DNA of 46,103 nt from Alphaproteobacteria bacterium (GCA_016869285.1 VGEN01000016.1:1-46103); one strand, 5' to 3'; positions 32,196 through 41,174 are shown, numbered from the stretch's first letter. Notes: generated by a model from the letters alone, not told the origin. Numbers and translations: made by a program.

Positions 32196-33794
32196 ATGTA
32201 CCGGGCACGAAACGGCTCCATTGCTGTTCTTCTCGTCTTCGTCTCGGCGTGCACGGGGCAGGGGCTGTTCGAGAAGACCTATCACTTCTTCTATTCACCT
32301 GCCGATCATGTGAGCGAGCTGCTGGCGGAAGGAGAGCTCGACAAGGCGGACCAGGTCTGGTCGCATCAGAGCACCTTCTTTGCCGGCAACGAGCGGCTGC
32401 CGGCGGTCCAAGCGACGCAATCGCTCGCCGATGCGCTTTCGGCTCGGCTCTTGCTGCGGTTCGAGCAGGAGCAGCGTCGGATCACCGAGATCGAGTGGCC
32501 GGCGTCGCGCTCGGCCTGGCCCGGGATCAAGGCGAGGCTGGCGGAGGCCGATGCGTTCAAGTGCGAGCTCGCTCGGCACAAGGTTTTGTCGGCGGCGCGG
32601 AAGGCCGAGAGCTACGCCTCCTTCCTTGGCGCCGTCGACGCCAAGATGAACGAACTGAGAGAGGCAGCGCCGTCGCAGTTCAGATTCGATGATGCGGACT
32701 TCTTCGACGCGTACCCGGTTGCGCTGGACCGAAAGCTGGTCCTCTCTGCGACACGCCCCCGGTGGAGCGTCGATCTGGGGCGGGTGCCGCCGGCCGAGAT
32801 TCTTTCGTTTCACAGCCGGCACCGCTTTCATCTGGACGAGAAGGGACAGGTCGATCTCGCGAGGCTGTACTTCCGTGCGAGCCATGCGGCGCACGGAAGC
32901 GGTGCCGACAAGGTGCTCGCCGTTGCCAAGGAGATGTCGGCGGCTGGCCTGCCGCTCGCGAATGTCGACTACCCCGCGCTGCGCGTGCACGAGTTCTGGT
33001 CATACCAAGCCGGCGCCGAAGCGGCTTCGTTCGTCGTCGTCGTCGAGAGCGACTTGCCAAGGACTTTCGGCTCGGCGGACTGGCAGGACTTGGTCAACGC
33101 TGCGGCGGAGGCGGACATTGTCGTGATTACGGATCTGAGGTCGGCACGGGTGGCCCGCACGACGACGGAGCGCGAACCGATCTTGTCGAGCTATCGCGCC
33201 GGCACTCGTTCCGAGGCCAACCCCAAGATCATCGAGGCGATAAGGCGGCTGGAGGACGCTCGATCCGATCTGCATCGAGCCGAGCGTGCCTTCGCTCGAT
33301 TCCACGCGGAATGCCGGGTCGACTGCTCCAACCCGTATTGGGCCAAGAGCTTTGGACTGCCTGATGCGTCCCGCAATTACAGTGCGGCGCTCAGCTCGTA
33401 TCGTTCGACGCCCGAGACGATAAGAGTGCCGGTCTTCGAGCCCTATCTGGCGCAGAAGCTGACGATCCGTGCGGAGAAGAGCGGGCAGCTTGCCTACTAC
33501 GTGATCGAACGGCGCACGCGAAGCTTTCGCAAAGGCAGCCTGACCGTCGAGGCCGACCAGAGCTTTGCCGTCGTAGAGGGTGTTCGCCACGATGACCCGG
33601 AGGCCGGCAGTCTTCTCGCCATCGGCAATATTTCCAACGTCGTTGGCTTCGAGCGCTTGCCGATGGGTATTCCGCTGTCGCGGATCTTCGAGGACGTGGC
33701 GAAGCATCCGGCAAGGCCGTTGCCGCCGCTCGACGACGTCCGGCGCGAGATCGACGCCGACCGCGCCGCGGGCGGCGCGTCACGCTCCCGCTGA
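32196..33794 (+). CDS. Putative lipoprotein of unknown function
   Basis: I do not recognise the family of this 532-residue protein. It starts with a signal peptide and a lipobox 'VFVSAC' with Cys19, so it is probably anchored in the outer or inner membrane after lipidation. The rest is mostly alpha-helical and charged. It contains a central 'DIVVITDLRSARVARTT' strand-loop, two cysteines in 'FHAECRVDCSNPYWAKSF', and a region 'VPVFEPYLAQKLTIRAEKSGQLAYYVIERRT' that looks like beta structure. ACAGGA lies eight bases before the ATG. The 203-base gap upstream holds only a small GGCGCCC/GGGCGCC hairpin (32047-32068). Confidence 0.7.
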   Translation: MYRARNGSIAVLLVFVSACTGQGLFEKTYHFFYSPADHVSELLAEGELDKADQVWSHQSTFFAGNERLPAVQATQSLADALSARLLLRFEQEQRRITEIEWPASRSAWPGIKARLAEADAFKCELARHKVLSAARKAESYASFLGAVDAKMNELREAAPSQFRFDDADFFDAYPVALDRKLVLSATRPRWSVDLGRVPPAEILSFHSRHRFHLDEKGQVDLARLYFRASHAAHGSGADKVLAVAKEMSAAGLPLANVDYPALRVHEFWSYQAGAEAASFVVVVESDLPRTFGSADWQDLVNAAAEADIVVITDLRSARVARTTTEREPILSSYRAGTRSEANPKIIEAIRRLEDARSDLHRAERAFARFHAECRVDCSNPYWAKSFGLPDASRNYSAALSSYRSTPETIRVPVFEPYLAQKLTIRAEKSGQLAYYVIERRTRSFRKGSLTVEADQSFAVVEGVRHDDPEAGSLLAIGNISNVVGFERLPMGIPLSRIFEDVAKHPARPLPPLDDVRREIDADRAAGGASRSR

Positions 33795-33822
33795 GCCGGC
33801 TACTGCCTCGGCAAAGCTGCTG

Positions 33823-34746
33823 TCAGGGAAGCCGCCCCAGCCGCTCGGTCAGGCGGCGAAACAGTGTCTCGGCATCGACCGTATCGAGCACGCGGGCATT
33901 CGCCGGCCGCTTCTGCCGGCGCCACTCGACGACCGTGCGGCCAAGCGCATGCTCGCCCTCTGTCTCGATGTCGACGCGGCACTCCTTGCCGCGCATCAGC
34001 TCCGGCCAGAGCACATAGGCGACGGCACAGGGATCGTGCAGCGGCCCGCCGGTCGCGCCGAAATGCGTGTCCTTCGGGTAAGCATCGAGGATCGCCGCGA
34101 CCTGCCGTCCGACCTCGTTGCCGAGCGCGCGGATCGCCGCGACGCGCCTGGCCGTCGCCAGCACCTGATGCGTGAGGTCGAGCGGCACCATGACGACTGG
34201 GGCGCCCGCGTTGAAGACGACGCTGGCCGCGTGCGGGTCGGCATAGATGTTGAACTCGGCGGCGGGTGTCGTGTTGCCGAGCCCGATGGCGCCGCCCATC
34301 AGCACGATCTCGCGGGCGCGTTGAGCGATCTCGGGAGCCTGCACTAGCGCGCAGGCGAGGTTGGTCAACGGCCCGATCGCGACCAGCGTCACCTCGCCGG
34401 GCGCCGAGGAGCGCAGAGTGTCTCGGATCAGGTCGACGGCATAACTGGAGGCAACGGGACGTGTCGGCGGCTTCAGCGTGGCGCCGTTGATGCCGCTTGC
34501 GCCATGGATATGCGCGGCATCGATCGGAGGGCGGACCAGCGGTCGAGGACAGCCCGCATGAACGGGCGTCGTCATGCCGGCCAGCTCGACCAGAGCACGC
34601 GCGTTGAGCGTCGTGCGGTCGAGCCCGATATTTCCCGCGACCGTGGTGATGGCCAGGGTGTCGAGCTCCGGCGAGGCCAGCGCCAGCAGGATGGCGACAG
34701 CGTCATCCTGGCCAGGATCGCAGTCGATGATGATCTTGCGATTCAT
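33823..34746 (-). CDS. Nucleoside hydrolase (inosine-uridine preferring type)
   Basis: The 307-residue enzyme starts 'KIIIDCDPGQDDAVAILLAL', the calcium-binding DPGxDD signature of nucleoside hydrolases. 'TTVAGNIGLDRTTLNA', 'PLVRPPIDAAHIHGASGI' and 'GPLHDPCAVAYVLWP' with the late His/Asp pair follow. It splits ribonucleosides into base and ribose. Its ATG overlaps the stop of the upstream NUDIX gene as ATGA, so the two form a coupled nucleotide-salvage or clean-up pair. Confidence 0.94.
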   Translation of the reverse strand: MNRKIIIDCDPGQDDAVAILLALASPELDTLAITTVAGNIGLDRTTLNARALVELAGMTTPVHAGCPRPLVRPPIDAAHIHGASGINGATLKPPTRPVASSYAVDLIRDTLRSSAPGEVTLVAIGPLTNLACALVQAPEIAQRAREIVLMGGAIGLGNTTPAAEFNIYADPHAASVVFNAGAPVVMVPLDLTHQVLATARRVAAIRALGNEVGRQVAAILDAYPKDTHFGATGGPLHDPCAVAYVLWPELMRGKECRVDIETEGEHALGRTVVEWRRQKRPANARVLDTVDAETLFRRLTERLGRLP

Positions 34747-35291
34747 GGCGCCGGCGCGATGCCGCCGAGCACCATGCAGAGCGCAGCGAGCGCGCTCGAG
34801 GTCATGACCTCGCCGTTGCGGATCGCGGCGATCACCTCGTCGCGGGTCAGATAGAGGATCTGCTGCTCCTCGAGGTCGCCGGAATTCGGCTCGGCGACCT
34901 GGCGCGCCCCGGTCGCGTGGAAGATATGGCCGACACTGCAGCGCTGATTGGCGTGGGTGACGATCTCCTGGAGCTTCCGCCAGCCGCTCGCGACATGGCC
35001 GGTCTCTTCCATGAGCTCGCGCTTCGCCGTCTCCAGCGGGTCTTCCCCGGGGTTGAGGCCGCCGGCTGGCGGCGTCAGGCTGATGTCGCGAACTCCCTGC
35101 TTGTACTGGCGGATCAGGATGATCCGGCCGTCCTCGCGCTCGGCCACCATCAGGGCGTAGTCGAGGAGCTGGACGCGGTGGAAGCCGTCGACCTCCTTGC
35201 CGTCCGGCAGCCGCACCTTCTCTGAGAAGACGCGCAGCCAGGGCGGGAAGGCATAAACCTCCCGGCTGTCGAGCACCGTCCACTTCTCCAT
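34743..35291 (-). CDS. NUDIX hydrolase, ADP-ribose pyrophosphatase-like
   Basis: The product is about 182 residues. The NUDIX box is complete: 'GGLNPGEDPLETAKRELMEETG', with the RELxEE core. 'ILIRQYKQGVRDISLTPPAG' upstream resembles ADP-ribose/nucleoside-diphosphate sugar pyrophosphatases. The start at 35291 has AGGA seven bases upstream; an ATG two codons earlier (35297) sits almost on top of it. It is coupled to the nucleoside hydrolase. Confidence 0.9.
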   Translation of the reverse strand: MEKWTVLDSREVYAFPPWLRVFSEKVRLPDGKEVDGFHRVQLLDYALMVAEREDGRIILIRQYKQGVRDISLTPPAGGLNPGEDPLETAKRELMEETGHVASGWRKLQEIVTHANQRCSVGHIFHATGARQVAEPNSGDLEEQQILYLTRDEVIAAIRNGEVMTSSALAALCMVLGGIAPAP

Positions 35292-35407
35292 GCGCATGTC
35301 CTCAGGGTCGCCGGCCGAAACGGCGGCGATCCTAGCCAGAGTTTCCGCCAGCGGCCATCCGCGTGTAGGATGCCGGCCTCCCCGGACCCGACTCTGCCGC
35401 GAGCCTC

Positions 35408-36619
35408 ATGACCGCCCTTGCCACGTCCGTCCGCCGCGATTCGCTCGTCATCGGGCTGATCGGCGCAGCGCATTTCATGTCGCATTTCTTCCAGCTGGCG
35501 CTCGCACCGATCTTTCCGCTGCTCAAGGACGAGTTCGACGTAAGCTGGACCGCGCTCGGCGGCATCACCGCGGTCTTCTACGCGGTCTCCGGCGTCTGCC
35601 AGGCGCTGGTCGGGGTCTGGTGCGACCGCTACGGCGCTGCGCGCATGCTCTATATGGGCCTGGCGCTGCTGGCGCTGTCGATCGCTGCCGCCGGTGTCGT
35701 GCCCTATTTCTGGATGCTCTATCCGCTGGCGGCGCTGGCCGGCATGGGCAACAGCGTCTTCCATCCGGCCGATCTCTCGATCCTGTCGACGCGGGTGAGC
35801 CATGGGCGTCTCGGCCGCGCCTACTCGGTGCATGGCCTCTCGGGCACGCTGGGCTACGCGACCTCACCGGTGGTGATCGGCACCATGGCCTTCACCATCG
35901 GCTGGCGGCCGGCGCTGATCGTCGCGGGCGTGCTCGGGCTCGTCTCGCTGGCGATGATCTCGCGCTTCGACGAGGCACTCGGCGGCCGCGACAAGCAGGC
36001 CGGTTCGGCGCGCGAGGACCATGCCTATGGCGCTCTGATCCGTCAGCCCCGCATCGTCTCCGGCTTCGTCTTCTTCGCGCTCGCGGCGATGGCCGGCATC
36101 GGCTTCCAGAGCTTCGGCGTGCCGGCGCTGATCTCGATCAATCAGGTGCCGCTGGCGGTAGCGGCGACAGGCCTCACGGTCTACCTGCTGGCTCAGGCTT
36201 CCGGCATTTTCGCCGGCGGCTGGATCGTCGACTGGACCCGCCGGCACGATCTGGTTGCCATCACCGGCATGGGCTTGGCCGCGGCCACGATGGCGGTCGT
36301 CGGCGTCAGCAGCCTGCCGTTCACGTCCGTGCTCGTGCTGATCGCGTTCTCAGGCTTCTCGGCCGGCACAGTCGGCCCAGCACGCGACATGCTGATCCGC
36401 GCCGCAGCACCCGAAGGCGCGACCGGCAAGGTCTTCGGCTTCGTCTATTCCGGCCTCGACATCGGTTCCTGCGTCGGGCCGCTCTGGTTCGGCTGGCTCA
36501 TGGATCACGATGCGCCGCGGCTGGTCTTCGCCGCGATCGCCGTGACGCTCGTGCTGACCTTGCCGATGGTGATCACGGTTCGGCGGAGCGCCAAAGCCGT
36601 TCCAGCGCCGGCTGACTAA
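35408..36619 (+). CDS. MFS transporter (fosmidomycin-resistance-like branch)
   Basis: The 403-residue protein has about twelve membrane segments. 'VWCDRYGAARMLYMGL' is the loop 2-3 motif of the major facilitator superfamily. 'MGNSVFHPADLSILSTRV' and 'GLSGTLGYATSPV' are typical of the Fsr-like branch. The transported compound is unknown. Its stop overlaps the stop of the convergent peptidoglycan-binding gene by four bases. Confidence 0.9.
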   Translation: MTALATSVRRDSLVIGLIGAAHFMSHFFQLALAPIFPLLKDEFDVSWTALGGITAVFYAVSGVCQALVGVWCDRYGAARMLYMGLALLALSIAAAGVVPYFWMLYPLAALAGMGNSVFHPADLSILSTRVSHGRLGRAYSVHGLSGTLGYATSPVVIGTMAFTIGWRPALIVAGVLGLVSLAMISRFDEALGGRDKQAGSAREDHAYGALIRQPRIVSGFVFFALAAMAGIGFQSFGVPALISINQVPLAVAATGLTVYLLAQASGIFAGGWIVDWTRRHDLVAITGMGLAAATMAVVGVSSLPFTSVLVLIAFSGFSAGTVGPARDMLIRAAAPEGATGKVFGFVYSGLDIGSCVGPLWFGWLMDHDAPRLVFAAIAVTLVLTLPMVITVRRSAKAVPAPAD

Positions 36620-37119
36620 GGCACCAGGCGCCGGTAGATGTCGGGCGTGATCCGGTCGGAGGGCGGCAGGCCTTCCTTTTGCAGCCAGGCGTTCAGCGCC
36701 GCCCGCGTCTTCGGCCCCATCACGCCGTCGGCCGGTCCGGGATTGAAACCCTTCGCAGTCAGCGCTACTTGCGCCTCCGCGATCTCGGCCTTGCCTGACC
36801 CGCGAGTCCCGGCTGCCCCGCCGCCGGGGGGCTGAGCGGGCGGGATGAGCGCGCCGGTGCCGCCGCCGGGTGCGGCCGGCGTCATCTGTCGATAAGTGCC
36901 CGGAATGCATCCGCCATTGTGAATGCCGCAGTCCCAGCGGAAGGCCTGGGGAAAGCCGTGCAGCAGGCCGCCGGTGATGCGGCAGACGCAGACATTGCCG
37001 CCCTGGCAGATCCGCTCATTCGCGTTGCTGGGCGAGCAGGCCGGCAGCGGTTGGGCCGATGCGGGGGAAAACGGGAGAAGGAGGAGGGTGGGGAGAGCGG
37101 CGAGCAGAAGGCGGCGCAT
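36616..37119 (-). CDS. Exported peptidoglycan-binding domain protein
   Basis: The 167-residue protein has a signal peptide ('RRLLLAALPTLLLLPFSPASA') followed by a cysteine-rich module with six cysteines between about residues 28 and 72 ('CVCRITGGLL', 'WDCGIHNGGC'). After a Gly/Pro linker comes a C-terminal PG_binding_1 domain ('AEAQVALTAKGFNPGPADGVMGPKTRAALNAWLQKEG'). It is probably a cell-wall-associated periplasmic protein. ATG 37119 was chosen because it opens the signal peptide. Confidence 0.85.
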   Translation of the reverse strand: MRRLLLAALPTLLLLPFSPASAQPLPACSPSNANERICQGGNVCVCRITGGLLHGFPQAFRWDCGIHNGGCIPGTYRQMTPAAPGGGTGALIPPAQPPGGGAAGTRGSGKAEIAEAQVALTAKGFNPGPADGVMGPKTRAALNAWLQKEGLPPSDRITPDIYRRLVP

Positions 37120-37204
37120 TTTTGGACACCTCGGAAGCGCCGCGCGTCTCACCCCAGCCGCCGGCGGGAGCAAGACTAGCAAATCCACCGCGCTCCGCCA
37201 GGGG

Positions 37205-38620
37205 TCAGGCGCCCGTCCGTCGCGTCCCGTACAGCATCGTCACGTTGATCCGGCGGTTGAGATAGCCCTCGCGGAAATGGATATCGCCAGTGCGATGGAA
37301 GAGATCGGAGTGGAAAAGCACGGCGCGGTTCTGACGGTGCGGAACATTGACGCTGCGCGAGCCGGTGCGATCCAGATACTCGCGGATCGCCTTCTGGTCG
37401 CTGTTGTAGGCGGCGAAGTTCCAGTCGAGCGGTGCGGCTTCGTCGTAGACCTCCAGCCCGCCGCTGTCGGGATCGAGATTGGCCTCGTCGGGCGTGACCC
37501 AGAAATTGACATTGATGCGGGCCGCATCGGCGTGCAGCGCGATGCCGGAGAAGCGGCTGTCGTACTTGAAGGCCCAGAGATGCTGGAGGCCGGCATCGCC
37601 GATGATGTCGCGAAGGCGTTCCTTCAGCTCCTCGGCGATCTGGAACAGGATCGGCGCGGCGAAGCCGTCGGCCATCTGCGCGCCGACATAGCCGCCGGCA
37701 TAGGTGCCGGTGAACCAGATGGTCGAGTCCCGGCAGAAGCGGAGGACCGCCGCCAGCGCCTCGGGCGTCAGCAGATCGTCGATCACCGCCATCTGCGGCT
37801 TGGACTCGAAGTATGTCCGTGCGATCCGGCCGACATCGAGCGTCGGATTCACGGCGGGACCGCCGAGCGCGGCTCCGGCATCGCGGTACAGCAGGCGGTT
37901 GTAGGTCGGTGCCAGCAGCCGCCTGTATTCGCCTGAGGCGCTCATTGACGGGTTACCCTCGCGCGGTAGCGCCGCCTGGATGCGCCGATAGGTCGCCGCC
38001 GTTTCGGACATCGACGCAGGGAGATGACCGGAGCGGATCAGATGCTCGATCTGCTCGGCATCGTGGCCGAGCTTGGCAAAGCTCGTCACCGGCTCGATTT
38101 CGGCCTCCGGCCCGTGGCTCCGCCGCGTCGCGAGATCGAGCAGCGGCAGGGCTTCGCGCCACCGTCCTGCGGCGACGAGCGCGATCCCGAGCAGCGAGCC
38201 GGACTCGCTGCCGGCGTCGGAGGCCACCGCCCGCTGCCGGTATGAAATCGTCGCTTGCGGCCGCGCATCGTCATAGGCGAGGCGCGCGAGGCAGAGCCAT
38301 GTCTGCGGATCGGCCGGGGCCAGCGCCACGGCGCGACGGAACGACCGTGCCGCCCGGTGCGGCTGGCCGGAGGCTTCGCGGCTGAATCCGAGCTGCGCAT
38401 GCGGGCGGCTGTCGTCTGCGGCAGCGGCGGTGGCTCGAAGCGCCGCGCTCGCGGCGATCGGATTGTTGGCCGCCCTCAGGATGACCGCCCGCAGCAGGTG
38501 GAAGCCGCCGATCGCGGGCTCGAGCGCGATGCCGGCACCGAGCGCTGCCAGCGCGCCTTCGCGTTGCCCGAGCTTGTAGCGCTCGACCGCGAGGCCGTAG
38601 AGAATCTCGACGCTCGGCAC
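37205..38620 (-). CDS. TPR-repeat protein with C-terminal 2-oxoglutarate/Fe(II) oxygenase-like domain
   Basis: The 471-residue protein has an N-terminal helical repeat region (about 5-220, e.g. 'AARSFRRAVALAPADPQTWLCLARLAYDDA') of TPR type. A C-terminal double-stranded beta-helix domain follows with the facial triad His363-x-Asp365 in 'ALHADAARINVNFWVTP', a distal His442 in 'LFHSDLFHRTGD', and Arg457 in 'NRRINVTMLYG' for 2-oxoglutarate. It probably hydroxylates a protein or small molecule. The start is GTG, three bases after the metallo-beta-lactamase-fold gene stop, so the two are likely one transcript. Confidence 0.85.
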   Translation of the reverse strand: MPSVEILYGLAVERYKLGQREGALAALGAGIALEPAIGGFHLLRAVILRAANNPIAASAALRATAAAADDSRPHAQLGFSREASGQPHRAARSFRRAVALAPADPQTWLCLARLAYDDARPQATISYRQRAVASDAGSESGSLLGIALVAAGRWREALPLLDLATRRSHGPEAEIEPVTSFAKLGHDAEQIEHLIRSGHLPASMSETAATYRRIQAALPREGNPSMSASGEYRRLLAPTYNRLLYRDAGAALGGPAVNPTLDVGRIARTYFESKPQMAVIDDLLTPEALAAVLRFCRDSTIWFTGTYAGGYVGAQMADGFAAPILFQIAEELKERLRDIIGDAGLQHLWAFKYDSRFSGIALHADAARINVNFWVTPDEANLDPDSGGLEVYDEAAPLDWNFAAYNSDQKAIREYLDRTGSRSVNVPHRQNRAVLFHSDLFHRTGDIHFREGYLNRRINVTMLYGTRRTGA

Positions 38621-38623
38621 GCC

Positions 38624-39418
38624 TCAATTTCCCGGAAGGATCAGGAGCTCCGGCGGATCGGGCATGGTCTGGCGGGCCAGCACGAGGTGGGGCGTCGTGC
38701 TGTAGCGGACCGTGAAGTGAGGCTTCAGCGCTTCGATGAAGCGCTCGAGGCGGTGCGGGCCGAAATAGTGCATCGGGATGACCAGGCGGGGGTGGATGTT
38801 CCGCACGACTTCAGCCATCTCGAACTGGGTCATGGTGACGCCGCCATCGACCGGCACCATGAGCACGTCGACCTCGCCGATCACGCCGAGATCCTCCCGC
38901 GTCAGCTCGTGGTGCAGATGGCCCAAATGGACGAGGCAAAGATCGGCGACCTCGAAGATGAAGATGGAATTGCCGTTGAGCCGCGTACCGCCATCGCCCC
39001 AGTTCCGGATGTTGGTCGGGACGTTGCGCACGAAGACGTCGCGCTCGGCAAGTTCGTGGCGGGCGGGGCCGATGCCGGTCGGGTTCCAGCCGCGCAGCAC
39101 ATGCTTGATGCGCGGGTCGGGATTGTTGCTGTAGTGCGTCGTGTGCGCGACGTTCATCGTTGCGATCGTCGGCACCGTCCTCGGACGCACATAGTCGTTG
39201 TAGTCGGTGACGATGGTGACGCCCTGCGGGCTCTCGATCAGGAAGCTCGCATGGCCGACGAAGGTGAGGCCGACCTCGCCCTGGGCCAGGGCAAGGGGCG
39301 AGACCGATGCGAGCTGGGTCGGAACCGGCCGGGAAGCGATGGCCTGACACGAGGCCGCGGCGTCGCGAGCGAAAGCAACGGCCAGGGCGACGACAAACGC
39401 GCGAACCAGCGGACGCAT
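38624..39418 (-). CDS. Exported metallo-beta-lactamase-fold protein (UlaG-like)
   Basis: The 264-residue protein has an N-terminal signal-like segment ('VRAFVVALAVAFARDAAAS'). An MBL-fold core follows: 'VGLTFVGHASFLIES', 'NVAHTTHYSNN' (His92, His95), 'LGHLHHELT', 'LMVPVDGG' and 'VIPMHYFG'. The first metal motif lacks the usual Asp-His after the HxxxH-like pair, so metal binding may be altered. GGAGGT lies five bases before the ATG. Function is unknown. Confidence 0.8.
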   Translation of the reverse strand: MRPLVRAFVVALAVAFARDAAASCQAIASRPVPTQLASVSPLALAQGEVGLTFVGHASFLIESPQGVTIVTDYNDYVRPRTVPTIATMNVAHTTHYSNNPDPRIKHVLRGWNPTGIGPARHELAERDVFVRNVPTNIRNWGDGGTRLNGNSIFIFEVADLCLVHLGHLHHELTREDLGVIGEVDVLMVPVDGGVTMTQFEMAEVVRNIHPRLVIPMHYFGPHRLERFIEALKPHFTVRYSTTPHLVLARQTMPDPPELLILPGN

Positions 39419-39510
39419 GGAACACCTCCGGCCGGGATGGTGCCCGTCGCCCCCGGTCTTGCCAAGCCCGTGCGGCGTGCTAGGACTGCGGCCTCTCGCA
39501 GGAGTGAGCC

Positions 39511-40122
39511 TTGGCCAAGATCGAGACCGTCGAGCAGCTTCGCACCGTCTACGCCCAGCCCTCGGAGCTGGTGATTCGAAAGGCGCTGCCCCGGCTCGAG
39601 AAGCACTGCCGGAGGATCATCGCTCTGTCGCCGATGGTGATGGTCGGCACCAGCGACGCGAAGGGCGGGCAGGATGTGACGCCGCGAGGCGGCGACCCGG
39701 GATGGGTCCATGTCATCGACGACAAGACCCTGGCGATGCCCGACTGGCCCGGCAACAACCGCCTGGATACGCTGACCAACCTGCTGGAGCGTCCGAGGAT
39801 CGGCCTCCTGTTCCTCGTGCCGGGGCTGGACGAGACGCTGCGCGTCAATGGCCGCGTCGAGCTCCGCACCGATGACGAGCTCTGCCGCCCCTTCGAGACG
39901 CGGGGGAAGCTGCCGAGGACGGTCCTGATCGTGACCGTGGACGAAGCCTATCTCCACTGCGCCAAGGCTTTCATGCGCTCCAAGCTGTGGTCGCCGGAGG
40001 GTCGGATCGATCGCTCGACGCTTCCCAGCATCAGCGAGATGATCAAGGACCAGCTTTCCTTGGACGGGCCCGCGACGCCCCAGAGCGAGATCGCGCCGCG
40101 CTACGAGAAGGTTCTTTACTAG
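39511..40122 (+). CDS. FMN-dependent PPOX-type flavoprotein (MSMEG_1061-like)
   Basis: The 203-residue protein has the split-barrel flavin signature of pyridoxamine-phosphate-oxidase-like proteins, e.g. 'GTSDAKGGQDVTPRGGDPGWVHV' and 'MPDWPGNNRLDTLTNLLERPRIGLLFLVPG', close to the MSMEG_1061 group. The start is TTG 39511: an in-frame TGA lies two codons upstream and AGGAG is seven bases before it, so no ATG or GTG start is possible here. The physiological substrate is unknown. Its 3' end overlaps the convergent PCMT-like gene by 80 bases. Confidence 0.87.
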   Translation: MAKIETVEQLRTVYAQPSELVIRKALPRLEKHCRRIIALSPMVMVGTSDAKGGQDVTPRGGDPGWVHVIDDKTLAMPDWPGNNRLDTLTNLLERPRIGLLFLVPGLDETLRVNGRVELRTDDELCRPFETRGKLPRTVLIVTVDEAYLHCAKAFMRSKLWSPEGRIDRSTLPSISEMIKDQLSLDGPATPQSEIAPRYEKVLY

Positions 40123-40909
40123 CGCCGAGCCAGAAGCCCGGGCCGGCATACCACACCCGGCCCTTATCGACGGTCGTCGGCTTGCCCAGGTGCAGCGAGG
40201 TCACCGGAACCGGCGCTCCCTTGAGGTTCGCCATCGCCTTCTGTAGCCGCTTGCCGGCGGCCGGATCGCGCCCGCCGATGCAAGGATAGAAGCCGCAGGA
40301 GCCGAGCGAGCTTGCCTTGAAGCCGCGTCCCGTCTTTGTCGCCTTGAGGAAGAAGCCCCAGCGGCTCTCGCCGGTGAGCGGCATCATCAAGCGCCCGCGC
40401 GGCTTCAGGCGCCTGAGCCAGATCGCAGCCGGATGGATGGCGCCGGCGAAAGCGACGACGACATCGACCTTGCCCGGATCGTGAGCGGTGCCGTCGCCCT
40501 GGACGACCTCCACCTGCGACCAGGGCGACAGGTTGTCCTCGGCACGCTCGGCCAGGTCGCGGTCGTGCTCGATCGCGACGACACGGCCTTCGGCGCCGAC
40601 AATCTCGGCGAGGACCGCGGAGTAGTAGCCGGTGCCGGCGCCGATCTGGACCACATGCTCGCCGCGCTTGCGGTCGATGGCGATGAGCACGTCGTGATAG
40701 ACCCAGACCGGATCGTCATCGGGGGTCAGGTAAGGATCGTTCGGACGCGTGAACGGCAGCAGATGCCACGGCCCCGGTCCGAGGAAGCGCTCGCGCGGCA
40801 CCGTAGCGAAGGCATCGACGACCGACTCGTTGCGCCGGATCGGCGAGGTGACGCGCAGCTCCTCGGCGAACCAGCGCCGCGCCTGCGAAAGCCCGATCTG
40901 TCGGGTCAT
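40043..40909 (-). CDS. Protein-L-isoaspartate O-methyltransferase-like protein
   Basis: The 288-residue protein contains 'FLGPGPWHLLPF', methyltransferase motif I 'HVVQIGAGTGYYSAVLAEIVG', 'VVAIEHDRDLAERAEDNL' and 'GDGTAHDPGKVDVVVAFAGA'. This matches the PCMT (isoaspartyl repair) family or a close relative. The last 26 codons, a basic Arg/Ser/Pro/Ala-rich tail, are antisense to the flavoprotein gene and look unlike the family; see findings. It starts in an ATGA overlap with a small upstream ORF. Confidence 0.83.
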   Translation of the reverse strand: MTRQIGLSQARRWFAEELRVTSPIRRNESVVDAFATVPRERFLGPGPWHLLPFTRPNDPYLTPDDDPVWVYHDVLIAIDRKRGEHVVQIGAGTGYYSAVLAEIVGAEGRVVAIEHDRDLAERAEDNLSPWSQVEVVQGDGTAHDPGKVDVVVAFAGAIHPAAIWLRRLKPRGRLMMPLTGESRWGFFLKATKTGRGFKASSLGSCGFYPCIGGRDPAAGKRLQKAMANLKGAPVPVTSLHLGKPTTVDKGRVWYAGPGFWLGASKEPSRSAARSRSGASRARPRKAGP

Positions 40910-41079
40910 GGTGCAATCATCCGGTTATGGAGACACGTTCTTGCAAAAGGTAAGGCGATGCTCTTGACGGCGCCGTCCTTACCATCGGCATCCCGGCCTC
41001 CGAACGGAACCAGGATCTTGTCGTCGTTGGCGATCATAAGGCGCTGGAGCTTGACCGGCTCGATCTGCAGCTCCTTCAA
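40906..41079 (-). CDS. Candidate small coupled protein, 57 residues, function unknown
   Basis: A TTG start, eight bases after GAGGAG, opens a 57-codon frame whose TGA overlaps the PCMT-like ATG (ATGA). The sequence has a compact pattern ('LKELQIEPVKLQRLMIANDD', 'ILVPFGGRDADGKDGAVK'), but no family is recognised. Ribosome binding site and coupling support expression. The 95 bases upstream, before the kinase gene, show no terminator. Confidence 0.4.
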   Translation of the reverse strand: MKELQIEPVKLQRLMIANDDKILVPFGGRDADGKDGAVKSIALPFARTCLHNRMIAP

Positions 41080-41174
41080 GACTTGCTCTCCTCGCCCACG
41101 GCTGAACGATCGCCAGACTAGCCGAAGCCTACCCGGCCGGACAGTCGAGTCGGACACCAGCTCCTCGGGGAAGA

